Positions 40,451 to 49,148 of a stretch of 64,000 bases of DNA are shown one piece after another. Under the pieces are notes generated by a model. The model was not told the origin of the DNA and ran no database searches. It saw nothing but the letters and a program-made list of their open reading frames with translations. The translations under genes and the position numbers were made by a program. Source of the DNA: Magnetospirillum sp902729445 (GTDB lineage: Bacteria; Pseudomonadota; Alphaproteobacteria; Rhodospirillales; Magnetospirillaceae); contig NZ_CACVCE010000056.1 of assembly GCF_902729445.1 (NCBI RefSeq), forward strand, positions 62,001 to 126,000. Reading direction: 5' to 3'. Each line of letters opens with the position of its first letter. Position 1 is the stretch's first letter.

Positions 40451-41816
40451 GGCTGTCCTCCAACGCTTCGGCCAGTTCGCGCTCGCGGCCGAAATAGCGG
40501 GCCCGTTCCCAGAAGCCGGGACGCAGGCCGGTGAAACGGTGCCGGCCCAGGATGCGCCCTTGCGCGTCCTCGCCGGTGATTTCGAACACCATCAGGTCCT
40601 GCAGCGTCACCACCTCGCCTTCCATCCCCATGACCTCGGTGATGTGGGTGATGCGGCGCGAGCCGTCGCGCAGGCGGGCGGCCTGGACGATCACCTGCAC
40701 GGCGCCGGCGATGTGTTCGCGCACCGTCTTGGCCGGCAGGTTATAGCCGCCCATGGCGATCATGTTTTCGATGCGGCTGATGGCCTCGCGCGGGTTGTTG
40801 GCGTGGATGGTGCCCATGGACCCGTCATGGCCGGTATTCATCGCCTGCAACAGGTCGAACGCCTCGGGGCCGCGCACCTCGCCCACGATGATGCGTTCGG
40901 GCCGCATGCGCAGGCAGTTCTTGACCAGGTCGCGCATGGTGATCTGGCCGACCCCTTCCAGGTTGGGCGGCCGGGTTTCCAGCCGCACCACGTGGGGCTG
41001 TTGCAATTGCAGCTCGGCGGCGTCCTCGCAGGTGACGATGCGCTCGCCCTCGTCGATATAGCGGGTCAGGCAGTTGAGCAGCGTGGTCTTGCCCGAGCCG
41101 GTGCCGCCCGAGACGATGGTGTTGATGCGGCACGCCCCGATGATCTGCAAAAGCCTGGCCCCGGCCGGATTGATCGAGCCGAAGCCGACCAGCTTTTCCA
41201 AGGTCAGCTTGTCGCGCTTGAACTTGCGGATGGTCAGCGTCGGGCCGTCGATGGCCAAGGGCGGCGCGATGACGTTGACGCGCGAGCCGTCGGCCAGGCG
41301 GGCGTCGCAGATCGGGCTGGATTCATCGACGCGCCGGCCGACCGCCGAGACGATGCGCTGGCAGATATTCATCAATTGGGCATTGTCGCGGAACTTGATG
41401 TCGGTCAGCTGGATCTGGCCGTCGGTCTCGATATAGACCTTGTCATGGCCGTTCACCATGATGTCGGCGATGTCGTCGCGGGCCAGCAGCGGCTCCAGCG
41501 GCCCCAGGCCCAGCACGTCGTCGCAGATTTCCGCCACCACACTGTGCTGCTCGGCCGCCGACAGCGTCAGTTGGCGCATGGTGATGATCTCGGCGATGAT
41601 GTCGCCGATTTCCTCGCGCACTGAACCGCGATCCAGCCGGGCCAGCTCGGCGACATCGACCGCGTCGATCAGGTCGGCGAAGATGGTCGCCTTCAGGGCC
41701 TGCAGGCGCTGGTCGGGCTCGGCCGTCACCGCAGCCGGCGCCGCCGCCACGACCTTGTCGTCGCGCACCGGCGCGGCGGGTCGGGAGGGAGCGGGGCTGG
41801 CGCGGCGGCCGAACAT
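40443..41816 (-). CDS. cpaF: Tad pilus assembly ATPase CpaF/TadA (457 aa)
   Basis: The secretion ATPase of the GspE/VirB11 superfamily that powers pilin polymerisation. It has Walker A in VSGGTGSGKTTLLNCL, a downstream MRPERIIVGEVRGPEAFDLL (Walker B/Glu box) and GHDGSMGTIHANNPREAISR (His box). A disordered Ala/Pro N-terminus of about 40 residues precedes the core. Confidence 0.95.
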   Translation of the reverse strand: MFGRRASPAPSRPAAPVRDDKVVAAAPAAVTAEPDQRLQALKATIFADLIDAVDVAELARLDRGSVREEIGDIIAEIITMRQLTLSAAEQHSVVAEICDDVLGLGPLEPLLARDDIADIMVNGHDKVYIETDGQIQLTDIKFRDNAQLMNICQRIVSAVGRRVDESSPICDARLADGSRVNVIAPPLAIDGPTLTIRKFKRDKLTLEKLVGFGSINPAGARLLQIIGACRINTIVSGGTGSGKTTLLNCLTRYIDEGERIVTCEDAAELQLQQPHVVRLETRPPNLEGVGQITMRDLVKNCLRMRPERIIVGEVRGPEAFDLLQAMNTGHDGSMGTIHANNPREAISRIENMIAMGGYNLPAKTVREHIAGAVQVIVQAARLRDGSRRITHITEVMGMEGEVVTLQDLMVFEITGEDAQGRILGRHRFTGLRPGFWERARYFGRERELAEALEDSHA

Positions 41817-41832
41817 CGATGAAATCCTTCGA

Positions 41833-43056
41833 TCAGGCGGTGGCCTTGGACGGGATCAGGCGGCGAAACAATTCGTTCAGACGGTCGGCCGACAGGCCCT
41901 TGGCGGCTCGGGCCGGCAGGGGGCGGCCGGCGATCGTGGCGGCCAGATCGCTGAAGGCCTGGCTTAAGCGGTGGTTGCGCCCGCAGCTTTCGGCGATCAT
42001 CTGGCCGGCATTGGCCGCCTCGCCCACGGCCTGCGGCTCATAGGCCAGGCAGGCGGTCGGCTTGATCTTCAAGGTGTCCTGGAAATCGGCGGCGGTCAAC
42101 TGGACCTTGCGGGCGGCGTCGCGCTGGTTCAGCACCAGGCGCAGGCCGGTCTCGCCGCCGCGCCGGGTGGATAATTGGTCCAACAGGTTGCGGCAATCGC
42201 GCAAGGATGCCAGGTCGGGGCGGGCCACCACCAGCACCTCGTCGGCCTGGGCCAGCAGGGCGACGGTCCAGTCGGTCCACAGATGCGGCAGGTCCAGCAC
42301 CACCATGGGCGCCGACTGGCGCGCCAGGTCCACCAGCTTTTCCACCGCGTCCACCGTCACTACGGGGAAGTCGCGCAGGTTGCCGGCGGTCGACAGCACC
42401 TTCAGATGGTCGCCGCGTTCGACCATGAAGCGGTCCAGCAGCACGCCGTCCAGGCGGTCGGGTTGGGTCAGGGCCTCGGCCACCGACTGGCGCGGTTCCA
42501 GGTTGAAGGCGAGCGCCGCCGTGCCGAAAGCCAGGTCCAGATCGACCAGCACGACGTCCTGGCCGGCGCCATCGGCCAGAGCCCAGGCGACGTTGTGGGC
42601 GACGGTGCTGGCGCCCGCGCCGCCGCGCGCGCCGATGGTGGCGATCAGGCGGCCGCGCGGGGCGGCGGCGGGATCGCGGAACAGCGCCTTGACGCTGGCG
42701 GCCAGGGTGGGGCCGTCGATCGGGGCCAGCAGGTAGTCGGCGACGCCTTGGCCGATCAGGCGGCGATAGATGGCGATGTCGTTGACGGTGCCGATGACCA
42801 CGACCTTCAGGCCGGGCTCGACCATTTCGGCCAAGGCCTCGAGCTCGGCCATCAAGCCCTCGGCATCGGAATCCGATTCGACCACCAGGATATCGGGCGA
42901 GGGGTGGCGGCCGTAATGGGCGGTGGCGGCCCGGATGCCGCCGGTCTGGATCGCCAGGGTGGTGCGCAGGAAGGCGCGGTCGCCCGGCAAATGTTCCAGC
43001 GCGGCCGATGTCGCGGGCGAAAGGGCGAAGGCGTCAAGGGTGAGCTTGGGGATCAT
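41833..43056 (-). CDS. cpaE: Tad pilus assembly protein CpaE/TadZ (407 aa)
   Basis: An N-terminal receiver-like domain lacking a clear phospho-acceptor site (DILVVESDSDAEGLM) is followed by a ParA/MinD-like ATPase domain. The deviant Walker A is in TIGARGGAGASTVAHNVAWA, and the Walker B-like segment is DVVLVDLDLAFG. CpaE/TadZ places the pilus machine, usually at a pole. ATG 43056 gives MIPKLTLDAFALSP; it starts 11 bases after the cpaD stop. Confidence 0.93.
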   Translation of the reverse strand: MIPKLTLDAFALSPATSAALEHLPGDRAFLRTTLAIQTGGIRAATAHYGRHPSPDILVVESDSDAEGLMAELEALAEMVEPGLKVVVIGTVNDIAIYRRLIGQGVADYLLAPIDGPTLAASVKALFRDPAAAPRGRLIATIGARGGAGASTVAHNVAWALADGAGQDVVLVDLDLAFGTAALAFNLEPRQSVAEALTQPDRLDGVLLDRFMVERGDHLKVLSTAGNLRDFPVVTVDAVEKLVDLARQSAPMVVLDLPHLWTDWTVALLAQADEVLVVARPDLASLRDCRNLLDQLSTRRGGETGLRLVLNQRDAARKVQLTAADFQDTLKIKPTACLAYEPQAVGEAANAGQMIAESCGRNHRLSQAFSDLAATIAGRPLPARAAKGLSADRLNELFRRLIPSKATA

Positions 43057-43067
43057 GGCGAACCTCG

Positions 43068-43739
43068 TCACTTGCCGCTGGTGGTGTTGCCGGTCTGGGT
43101 GGTGGTGGTGGTGTAGGACCCCACTTCCTTGGGCGCGGCGATGGTCTGGCCCTTCTGGTACTTGCCCAGGATGTCGGCGGCGCGCTCGCCGTCGCGGCCC
43201 GAGACCGGCCGGGCCGTTTCCAGGTCGCGCGGGTCGGCGGCCATCAGGGCGATGTTGCGCTGGACGGCGCAGCCGAAATTGTCGGTGTTGCGGTTGCCGT
43301 TGTTCCAGTTCAACGGATTCGTCCAATTGCCGCATTCGGGCGCCTTGGCCACATGGTGCGGATAGGACAGCACCGCCATGCCGGTATCACCGGGCTTGGA
43401 ATCCCACACCAGCCGGGCCTTGATCTCGGCGGGGCGCACGCCGCGCGCCATCAGCTCCTGGGCCAGCTTTTCGGCGTTGTCGCGGGCCTGGGCATCGTCT
43501 TCGCCGGTCGCCACCACCGCCAGTTCCAAGGGGCCGGCGCCGCGGCGCAGGTAATCGGCGGCAAAGGCCGACAGGCGGCGGGCATCATCGACCGGCAGCG
43601 GGGTCTGGACCACCAGGCGGGCCTCGGTGCGGTGGACGCTGGTCGGGTGGGCCAGGCGGGTGTCGAAATCGGCCAGATCGACCGGCTGGGCGCAGGCGGC
43701 GAGCGTCAGGGCGGCGAGCGGGACAAGGAAGCGCTTCAT
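43068..43739 (-). CDS. cpaD: Tad pilus assembly lipoprotein CpaD (223 aa)
   Basis: A lipoprotein signal peptide (MKRFLVPLAALTLAACAQP) is followed by the CpaD domain, which contains CGNWTNPLNWNNGNRNTDNF and GCAVQRNIALMAADPRDL. It is thought to help the secretin in the outer membrane. It ends in a Thr-rich tail. It starts five bases after the cpaC stop. Confidence 0.93.
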   Translation of the reverse strand: MKRFLVPLAALTLAACAQPVDLADFDTRLAHPTSVHRTEARLVVQTPLPVDDARRLSAFAADYLRRGAGPLELAVVATGEDDAQARDNAEKLAQELMARGVRPAEIKARLVWDSKPGDTGMAVLSYPHHVAKAPECGNWTNPLNWNNGNRNTDNFGCAVQRNIALMAADPRDLETARPVSGRDGERAADILGKYQKGQTIAAPKEVGSYTTTTTQTGNTTSGK

Positions 43740-43744
43740 GACGG

Positions 43745-45199
43745 TCACTCCACGATATAGCCGACCGGACCCTGCAGCGGATTGCCGCCGCGGGTGTCGA
43801 GCGGACGCTTGACGTAGACCTCGTGCAGTTTGCCGAGGAATATCTGATCCATGTCGGACGCCGGCGCGAAGCCGTCGGTGGGCAAGGCGATCTGCTTGGG
43901 ATCGACCGGCTTGGCCAGCATGGCCGACACCATCACCACCAGCTCGGTCTCGGCGCGCTGGAAGCTGGACGACCGGAGCAGCGAGCCGATGATCGGGATG
44001 TCCATGGCGCCCGGCATGCCGTTCAGGCCGCTGACGATGTCGTTTTGCAGCATGCCGGCGATCATCACGCTGCCGCCCGACGGCAATTCCACGGTGGAAT
44101 TGGCCCGGCGCACGGTGAAGGCCTTGATGGTGATGGTGCCGGTGCTGAACGGCACCTGGACCGAGTTGGTCGAGGACAGGGCCGAGACCTCGGTGGCGAT
44201 CTTCAGCGAGATGGCGCCGGAATCCAGCACCACCGGCAGGAAGGACAGCGACACGCCGAACGGCTTGTACTCGATCTTGATGGTGTCCTTGTCGGGGACC
44301 GGGATCGGATATTCGCCGCCGGCCAGCATCGAGGCCGATTCGCCCGACACCGCCATCAGGTTGGGCTCGGCCAGATTCTTGACCAGGCCCTGCTTTTCCA
44401 GCATGCGCAACGAGTTGGTCAGGTTGTTCAGGGCCGAGGCGGTGACCACGCCGGCGATCTCGGTACCCAGGCCGACGGGGGTGGTCGACAGCGCCAAGGA
44501 GCCGGCCAAGCCGCCGCCCAGACCGGTCGAGGTCAGCGTGTTGGTCATGCCCAGTTCCTTCAGCACCGATTTCTGCATCTCGGCGACGCGGACCTGCAGC
44601 AGCACTTGCTGGTCTGCGGCGACCTTGATCATGCTGATCACCTTGTCGTCGGCCGACACGAAGCGCCGGGCGATGGCGCGGGCCTGGGCGGCGACGCCGT
44701 CCGACCGCACCGAGCCCGACAGGACCAGGGTGTCGCCGGTGCCCGCCACGTCCAGGCGGTCGTCGGGCAGCAGGCGGGCCAGGGCGTCCTTGACGGCGTC
44801 GGTGTCGGGATGGACGTTGACCTCGATCCGGCGGATCAGGTGGCCGGCGGAATCCATCACGAACAGGTTGGTGTCGCCGATCTTGCGCCCTTGCAGGAAC
44901 AATTGGGTGTTCGAGCGGACCAGCACCTCGGCCACTTCGGGATTGCCGACGACGATGTCGCGCACGGCGGCCGGCAGGTCGATCTGGGTGGTCTTGTTCA
45001 GCGCGACGCCGATCACTTCCGGGGCCTGGCGGGCCGGGCCGCTGGGTGTCTTTTGGCCGGGCTTCAGGGCGATGACCGACAAGGGCGCCTGATGGACCTG
45101 GGGGCGGGGCGCGGCAAGGGGGGCGGGCGGCTGTTCCGAGGCCGAAGCCGGCAGGCTCAGAAGCAGGGCCAACGCCATCAGGGGAAGCGTGCGGGTCAT
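43745..45199 (-). CDS. cpaC: Tad pilus secretin CpaC/RcpA (484 aa)
   Basis: The outer-membrane secretin ring. A signal peptide (LPLMALALLLSLPASASE) is followed by the BON/N0-like domain (LNKTTQIDLPAAVRDIVVGN), a second N-domain (TDAVKDALARLLPDDRLDVA), and the secretin domain with SGESASMLAGGEYPIPVP and TVELPSGGSVMIAGML. The length is typical. It starts two bases after the cpaB stop. Confidence 0.94.
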   Translation of the reverse strand: MTRTLPLMALALLLSLPASASEQPPAPLAAPRPQVHQAPLSVIALKPGQKTPSGPARQAPEVIGVALNKTTQIDLPAAVRDIVVGNPEVAEVLVRSNTQLFLQGRKIGDTNLFVMDSAGHLIRRIEVNVHPDTDAVKDALARLLPDDRLDVAGTGDTLVLSGSVRSDGVAAQARAIARRFVSADDKVISMIKVAADQQVLLQVRVAEMQKSVLKELGMTNTLTSTGLGGGLAGSLALSTTPVGLGTEIAGVVTASALNNLTNSLRMLEKQGLVKNLAEPNLMAVSGESASMLAGGEYPIPVPDKDTIKIEYKPFGVSLSFLPVVLDSGAISLKIATEVSALSSTNSVQVPFSTGTITIKAFTVRRANSTVELPSGGSVMIAGMLQNDIVSGLNGMPGAMDIPIIGSLLRSSSFQRAETELVVMVSAMLAKPVDPKQIALPTDGFAPASDMDQIFLGKLHEVYVKRPLDTRGGNPLQGPVGYIVE

Positions 45200-45201
45200 G
45201 G

Positions 45202-46080
45202 TCAGTTCCCTTCGACCGAAAGCTTGCCGCCGCGATTGACGCGGATTCCACTGCCGCCACCCGATTGTTGCGGGCGGCCGCCGGCATAGGCGGAAAGCGC
45301 CTTGGAAAGGCTGGTGTCCGAGGTGTAATGGCGCCCCGTCGCCGGAGCGGATTCCTGGGCGACCGCCAGGCTGCGCAGCGACAGGCTCAGCGCGCCCATC
45401 ATGCCGGCGGTGGCCAGTTGCTCGGCCTGATCCGGGGTGACTTCCAGCAGGGCGATCTTGCCGACCAGGGCGGTGTCGGTGGCCTGGCCGGGCTTGACCG
45501 CCTGGTCGATGGCCAGGACGCGGATGTCGGTCAGGATGGTCTCGGCGGCGAACTTGGCGGCGATGCCGGGCTGCGGCTGGGTGGCCCCGGTCAGGCGCGA
45601 CAAGTCGGCGGTCAGCACCACATCGACGCGGTCGCCCGGCAAGATGAAGCCGGACGCGGCGTTGTTGGCGCCGATCGAGATGGCGACGGCGCGGGCTCCG
45701 GGCGTCAGCATGCCGGCCATCACCCCGGCCTGGCCGGGCTTGAACAGCAACTCGCGGCGGATCGGCTCGCCCGCGGCCAGCGGCCGGCGGACATGCTGGC
45801 CGATGGCGGCGGCCAGCGGGTCGGCCGAGCCTTCGGCCTTGACCAGGAAGCGCGACGCGTCGCTGTCGACCGGCCAGGATTGCCATTTCACGTCGGCCGA
45901 GGCCAAGGCTGTGCCGGCGGCGATGTCGCGGGCGGCGACCAGAACCGACTTGGCCGGCTCAAGCACCCGTTCGGCGGCGACCGGGCGGTTGTTCTGGTCC
46001 AGGAAGCGCTTGGCCAGGAAGGCGGTCAGGCCGGCCACCGCCAGGGCGAAGACGACCAGGAACAAGGTGACGGGGCGCAT
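45202..46080 (-). CDS. cpaB: Tad pilus assembly protein CpaB/RcpC (292 aa)
   Basis: One N-terminal helix (TLFLVVFALAVAGLTAFLAK) is followed by a SAF domain (SVLVAARDIAAGTALASADV) and an RcpC/CpaB C-terminal domain (VAISIGANNAASGFILPGDR and VDVVLTADLS). A periplasmic part of the pilus machine. GGAGG precedes the ATG. Confidence 0.93.
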   Translation of the reverse strand: MRPVTLFLVVFALAVAGLTAFLAKRFLDQNNRPVAAERVLEPAKSVLVAARDIAAGTALASADVKWQSWPVDSDASRFLVKAEGSADPLAAAIGQHVRRPLAAGEPIRRELLFKPGQAGVMAGMLTPGARAVAISIGANNAASGFILPGDRVDVVLTADLSRLTGATQPQPGIAAKFAAETILTDIRVLAIDQAVKPGQATDTALVGKIALLEVTPDQAEQLATAGMMGALSLSLRSLAVAQESAPATGRHYTSDTSLSKALSAYAGGRPQQSGGGSGIRVNRGGKLSVEGN

Positions 46081-46092
46081 GGCTTCCTCCCG

Positions 46093-46545
46093 CTACAGGA
46101 CCGCGCTGTTGCGCAGCCAGAAATCAAGCCCGCCCGCCGCAATGGCGATGCCGTAGGGCAGCCGGCGGGATTCTCCGGCCGGGCGCAGGCACAAGACGGC
46201 CAGGGCAAGAACGCCCCCGGCCAGGCTGGTGGTGACCAGGAACCGGCTCAATTCGTCGAAACCGGTCCACAGGGCGCAGGCAGCCAGCAATTTGGCGTCG
46301 CCGCCGCCCAGGATGTTGCGGGCGAACGCCAGGGCGGCCACCGCCATGATCACCAGACCGGCGGCCAGGTGCGCCAGCAGCAGCCACGGGTCGTCGAAGC
46401 GGCCCAGCGCCCACGGCAGGAAGGCCAGCGCCACCCCGGCGGTCAGCGGATTGGGCAGCCGGAAGCTGCATCCGTCGATGAACGCCGCGGCCAGCATCAT
46501 GGCCACGAAGGCGCCTTCCGCGCCGATTGTGAGGAGATCGCCCAT
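46093..46545 (-). CDS. cpaA: Prepilin peptidase CpaA/TadV (150 aa)
   Basis: A small type IV-type leader peptidase of the inner membrane, made only of the catalytic helices. The two aspartates are in AAAFIDGCSFRLPN and ARNILGGGDAKLLAA. It matures the Flp pilin encoded upstream. It is separated from the pilin by a terminator, so it and the downstream genes are read at a lower level than the pilin. Confidence 0.94.
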   Translation of the reverse strand: MGDLLTIGAEGAFVAMMLAAAFIDGCSFRLPNPLTAGVALAFLPWALGRFDDPWLLLAHLAAGLVIMAVAALAFARNILGGGDAKLLAACALWTGFDELSRFLVTTSLAGGVLALAVLCLRPAGESRRLPYGIAIAAGGLDFWLRNSAVL

Positions 46546-46561
46546 CCCTAAGCTTCCATCT

Positions 46562-46604
46562 CACAAAAAGAAAACTCCCCGAGCAAGCCCAAGGCCGGGG
46601 AGTT
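46562..46604 (-). terminator. Intrinsic terminator between flp and cpaA
   Basis: On the minus strand: AACTCCCCG and CGGGGAGTT arms, followed by TTCTTTTTG. It starts 80 bases after the pilin stop and lets the pilin be made in excess over the assembly genes. Confidence 0.88.
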
Positions 46605-46683
46605 GAGGATCAGAAGGGTCTGTCCTACTCGCGGGCGGCGGCGGCGCGGGGTATCGCGCCGCCGGCTTCGCCCGTCCCGGCCA

Positions 46684-46848
46684 TCAGCCGCCCAAGGCGG
46701 TCTGGATGGCGGTGAAAGCGGTGTTCAATCCGCCGCCGACGGCCGTGACGGCAGTGACGATGACAACGCTGATCAGGGCGGCGATCAGGCCGTACTCGAT
46801 GGCGGTGGCGCCCGACTCGTCCTTCTGGATCTTGCGGAACATGAACAT
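46684..46848 (-). CDS. flp: Flp-family type IVb pilin (54 aa)
   Basis: AGGAGA lies eight bases before ATG 46848. The sequence begins MFMFRKIQKDESGATAIEYG: a short basic leader, then the prepilin cleavage site with the Glu-Tyr pair (G|ATAIEYGLI) that marks Flp pilins. A single hydrophobic helix (LIAALISVVIVTAVTAVGGG) and a short tail (ALGG) follow. It is cleaved by CpaA and polymerised by CpaF/TadB/TadC through CpaC. It is the first gene of the tad locus, with its own terminator. Confidence 0.95.
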   Translation of the reverse strand: MFMFRKIQKDESGATAIEYGLIAALISVVIVTAVTAVGGGLNTAFTAIQTALGG

Positions 46849-47213
46849 GGCTTTTCTCCTTTTCTACGGAGGGCTCGGAATTGAGGCCCATCCCCCGGTG
46901 GTGCGTCGTGAATAACTTGGGTAATTCCCTGTACTCATGACTACCGTGATATTGAAAATATGGCATTGGTAAATGTGTTGCAACAAAAATATAAATGAAT
47001 AAGTAATGTACGAATTAATACGCAACGAAGCTTTATTTAAAAAGACAATAATATAAAATTTTATCCAATTTCTCATCAATATTATTATTGTCGGTTGATT
47101 GTTGGCCGCTGTAATGGCTGCGCTTGCTGTCGCCGTCTAGGGTCGATGCCCCTTTCTAAACGCATACAAAAGGCGTAATCTGACTGAAATGGGGGGCGTA
47201 GCAGGGGGGCGCG
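46849..47213. other. AT-rich intergenic region between flp and a histidine kinase gene
   Basis: There is no gene. About 46960-47095 is strikingly AT-rich against a GC-rich genome and includes an imperfect inverted repeat (gacaataatat at 47044 with its partner ending at 47092). It is the divergent promoter region for the highly expressed pilin and the kinase gene. No CtrA-type TTAA-N7-TTAA site was found. Confidence 0.6.
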
Positions 47214-49088
47214 ATGGCTTCGCTCGATGAACGGCAGGGAGGGCCTGGGCTGCGGCGCTTGCGGGCGCTGATCTTCAGCCTGTTGGCCGGGTGGTCGGCG
47301 CTGGTTGGCGGTTCGTTGGCGTGGAACCTGCACAACGAGGCGCGTCAGACCCTGGATCTGGCCACCCGCGAGGCCCGTGTCCATTTCAACAAGGATTATT
47401 CCTTCCGCCGCTGGGGCACGCGCCATGGCGGCGTCTATGTGCCCATCGACGAACGCACGCCCCCCAATCCGTACCTGCCCGACATGCCCGACCGCGAGGT
47501 GAGCTTGCCGTCCGGGCGGATGCTGACCTTGATGAATCCGGCCTATATGGTCCGCCAGATGATGGACGAGTTCTCGGACGCCTATGGCGTGCGCGGCCGC
47601 ATCACCAGCTTGAAGCCCTTGAACCCCAACAATGCGCCCGATCCGTGGGAACAGGCCGCGCTCGAGAAATTCGCGCGTTCCGAGACCGACGAGGTGTTCG
47701 AGTTGGTCACCATCGACGGCCAGCCGCAATTGCGGCTGATGCGGGCGATGGTGACCGAGCCCGGTTGCCTGAAGTGCCATGCCGACCAAGGCTATCAGAC
47801 CGGCGATATCAGGGGCGGCATCGGCGTCAATCTGCCGTTGGACGGGTTCTACGCCATCCAGGCGAAGGCCGAGCGCGCCCAATTCACCACCCATGGGGCC
47901 ATCTGGGTGGTGGGGGTGGTCGGGATCGCGTTTGCAGCCCGCCGCACCCGCCGCCGCCTGCAGGACGAGGTCGAGGAAGACCGCCAGTTCCGGCGCCTGT
48001 CGCATCACAACGAGTTGATCCTGCAATCGGTCGGCGAGGGCATCGTCGGCATCGATCCCAATTGCGTCATCACGTTCTTCAATCCCGCCGCCGAGCGTCT
48101 GCTGGGCTGGTCGGCCGACCAGGTGCGCGGCCAAAGGCTGACCAAGTTGCTGTTTTGCGGCGACGGGGGGGGCCATTTCTGTCCCGGCGACGGCAAGGGG
48201 TGCGCCACCATTCATTCCGGCAAGGCCCGCCAGACCTCGACCGAGCGGCTGCTGTGCGCCGACGGTCGCGAATTGGCGGTCAGCCTGCGCACCACCCCGG
48301 TCGTCGAGGATGGCGAGATCCTTGGTGCGGTGGTGGTGTTCGACGACATTTCGGAACGGCTGGAAAGCGAGCGTCTGACCGGGGAATTGATGGAACGCCT
48401 GACCCGCTCGAACCGCGATCTGCAGGACTTCGCCTATGTGGTGTCCCATGACCTGCAAGAACCGTTGCGCATGGTCAGCGCCTATCTCGGCCTGATCAAA
48501 CGGCGTTATTCCGACCGTCTGGACAAGGACGGGGTGGATTTCATGAGCTTTGCCGTCGATGGCGCCCAGCGCATGAGCCGGATGATTTCCGATCTGGTGG
48601 ATTTGTCCCGTGTCGAGACCAGGGGCGGCGAGTTCGCCCCGGTCGATATGAACGAACTGGTCGCCGAAGTCTTGGTGGTGCTGTCCTTGGCGATCGAGGA
48701 GGAATGCGCGCAGGTCAGCATCGAAGGGACGCTGCCGCCGGCCATCGGCGATCGCGGCCAGTTGATCCGACTGATGCAGAATCTGGTCGGCAACGCCCTG
48801 AAATATCGCCAGCCGGGGCAGCCGGCCCGGGTGGTGATCTCGGGCCATCAGGACGACGGCCGCTGCACCTATAGCGTGGCCGACAACGGCATCGGCATCG
48901 CGCCTGACAACCATCAGCGCATCTTCGTGATCTTCCAGCGCGCCTGCGACGGCGAGGTCTATTCCGGGACCGGTGTCGGCCTGGCCATCGTCAAGCGCAT
49001 CGTCGAACGCCATGGCGGCGCCATCACGGTGGAGAGCGAAGTGGGCCAAGGCAGCCGCTTCACCTTCGACCTGCCAGCGGCGGGGTGA
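47214..49088 (+). CDS. Sensor histidine kinase with heme-type Tll0287-like (DUF3365) domain and PAS (624 aa)
   Basis: A first helix (ALIFSLLAGWSALVGGSLAW) is followed by a periplasmic DUF3365/Tll0287-like domain (about 45-225) with a c-type heme motif CLKCH in VTEPGCLKCHADQGY. A second helix (TTHGAIWVVGVVGIAFAA) follows. Then come a PAS domain with a Cys-rich insert (LLFCGDGGGHFCPGDGKGC), HisKA with FAYVVSHDLQEPLRMVSAYL, and HATPase (NLVGNALKY, GTGVGLAIVKRIVERH). It probably senses redox state or a small gas through heme. The partner regulator is not adjacent. Confidence 0.9.
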   Translation: MASLDERQGGPGLRRLRALIFSLLAGWSALVGGSLAWNLHNEARQTLDLATREARVHFNKDYSFRRWGTRHGGVYVPIDERTPPNPYLPDMPDREVSLPSGRMLTLMNPAYMVRQMMDEFSDAYGVRGRITSLKPLNPNNAPDPWEQAALEKFARSETDEVFELVTIDGQPQLRLMRAMVTEPGCLKCHADQGYQTGDIRGGIGVNLPLDGFYAIQAKAERAQFTTHGAIWVVGVVGIAFAARRTRRRLQDEVEEDRQFRRLSHHNELILQSVGEGIVGIDPNCVITFFNPAAERLLGWSADQVRGQRLTKLLFCGDGGGHFCPGDGKGCATIHSGKARQTSTERLLCADGRELAVSLRTTPVVEDGEILGAVVVFDDISERLESERLTGELMERLTRSNRDLQDFAYVVSHDLQEPLRMVSAYLGLIKRRYSDRLDKDGVDFMSFAVDGAQRMSRMISDLVDLSRVETRGGEFAPVDMNELVAEVLVVLSLAIEEECAQVSIEGTLPPAIGDRGQLIRLMQNLVGNALKYRQPGQPARVVISGHQDDGRCTYSVADNGIGIAPDNHQRIFVIFQRACDGEVYSGTGVGLAIVKRIVERHGGAITVESEVGQGSRFTFDLPAAG

Positions 49089-49148
49089 CTTTCCAGGGGC
49101 AAATGCGGTATATCAGGCGCCCGGTCTAACCCCTGGTGCCCGAACAAG

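Noticed and set aside
39102..41624. 840-residue plus-strand ORF across tadC, tadB and cpaF
   Set aside because: Antisense to three genes with full family motifs; the translation has no recognisable fold.
46962..46983. Sigma-54 promoter (TGGCAT ... TTGCA)
   Set aside because: The spacing between the two elements is much too long for the -24/-12 pattern.
47085..49049. 654-residue minus-strand ORF opposite the heme kinase
   Set aside because: The plus strand encodes a complete histidine kinase with all motifs; the antisense frame reflects GC-rich codon use.
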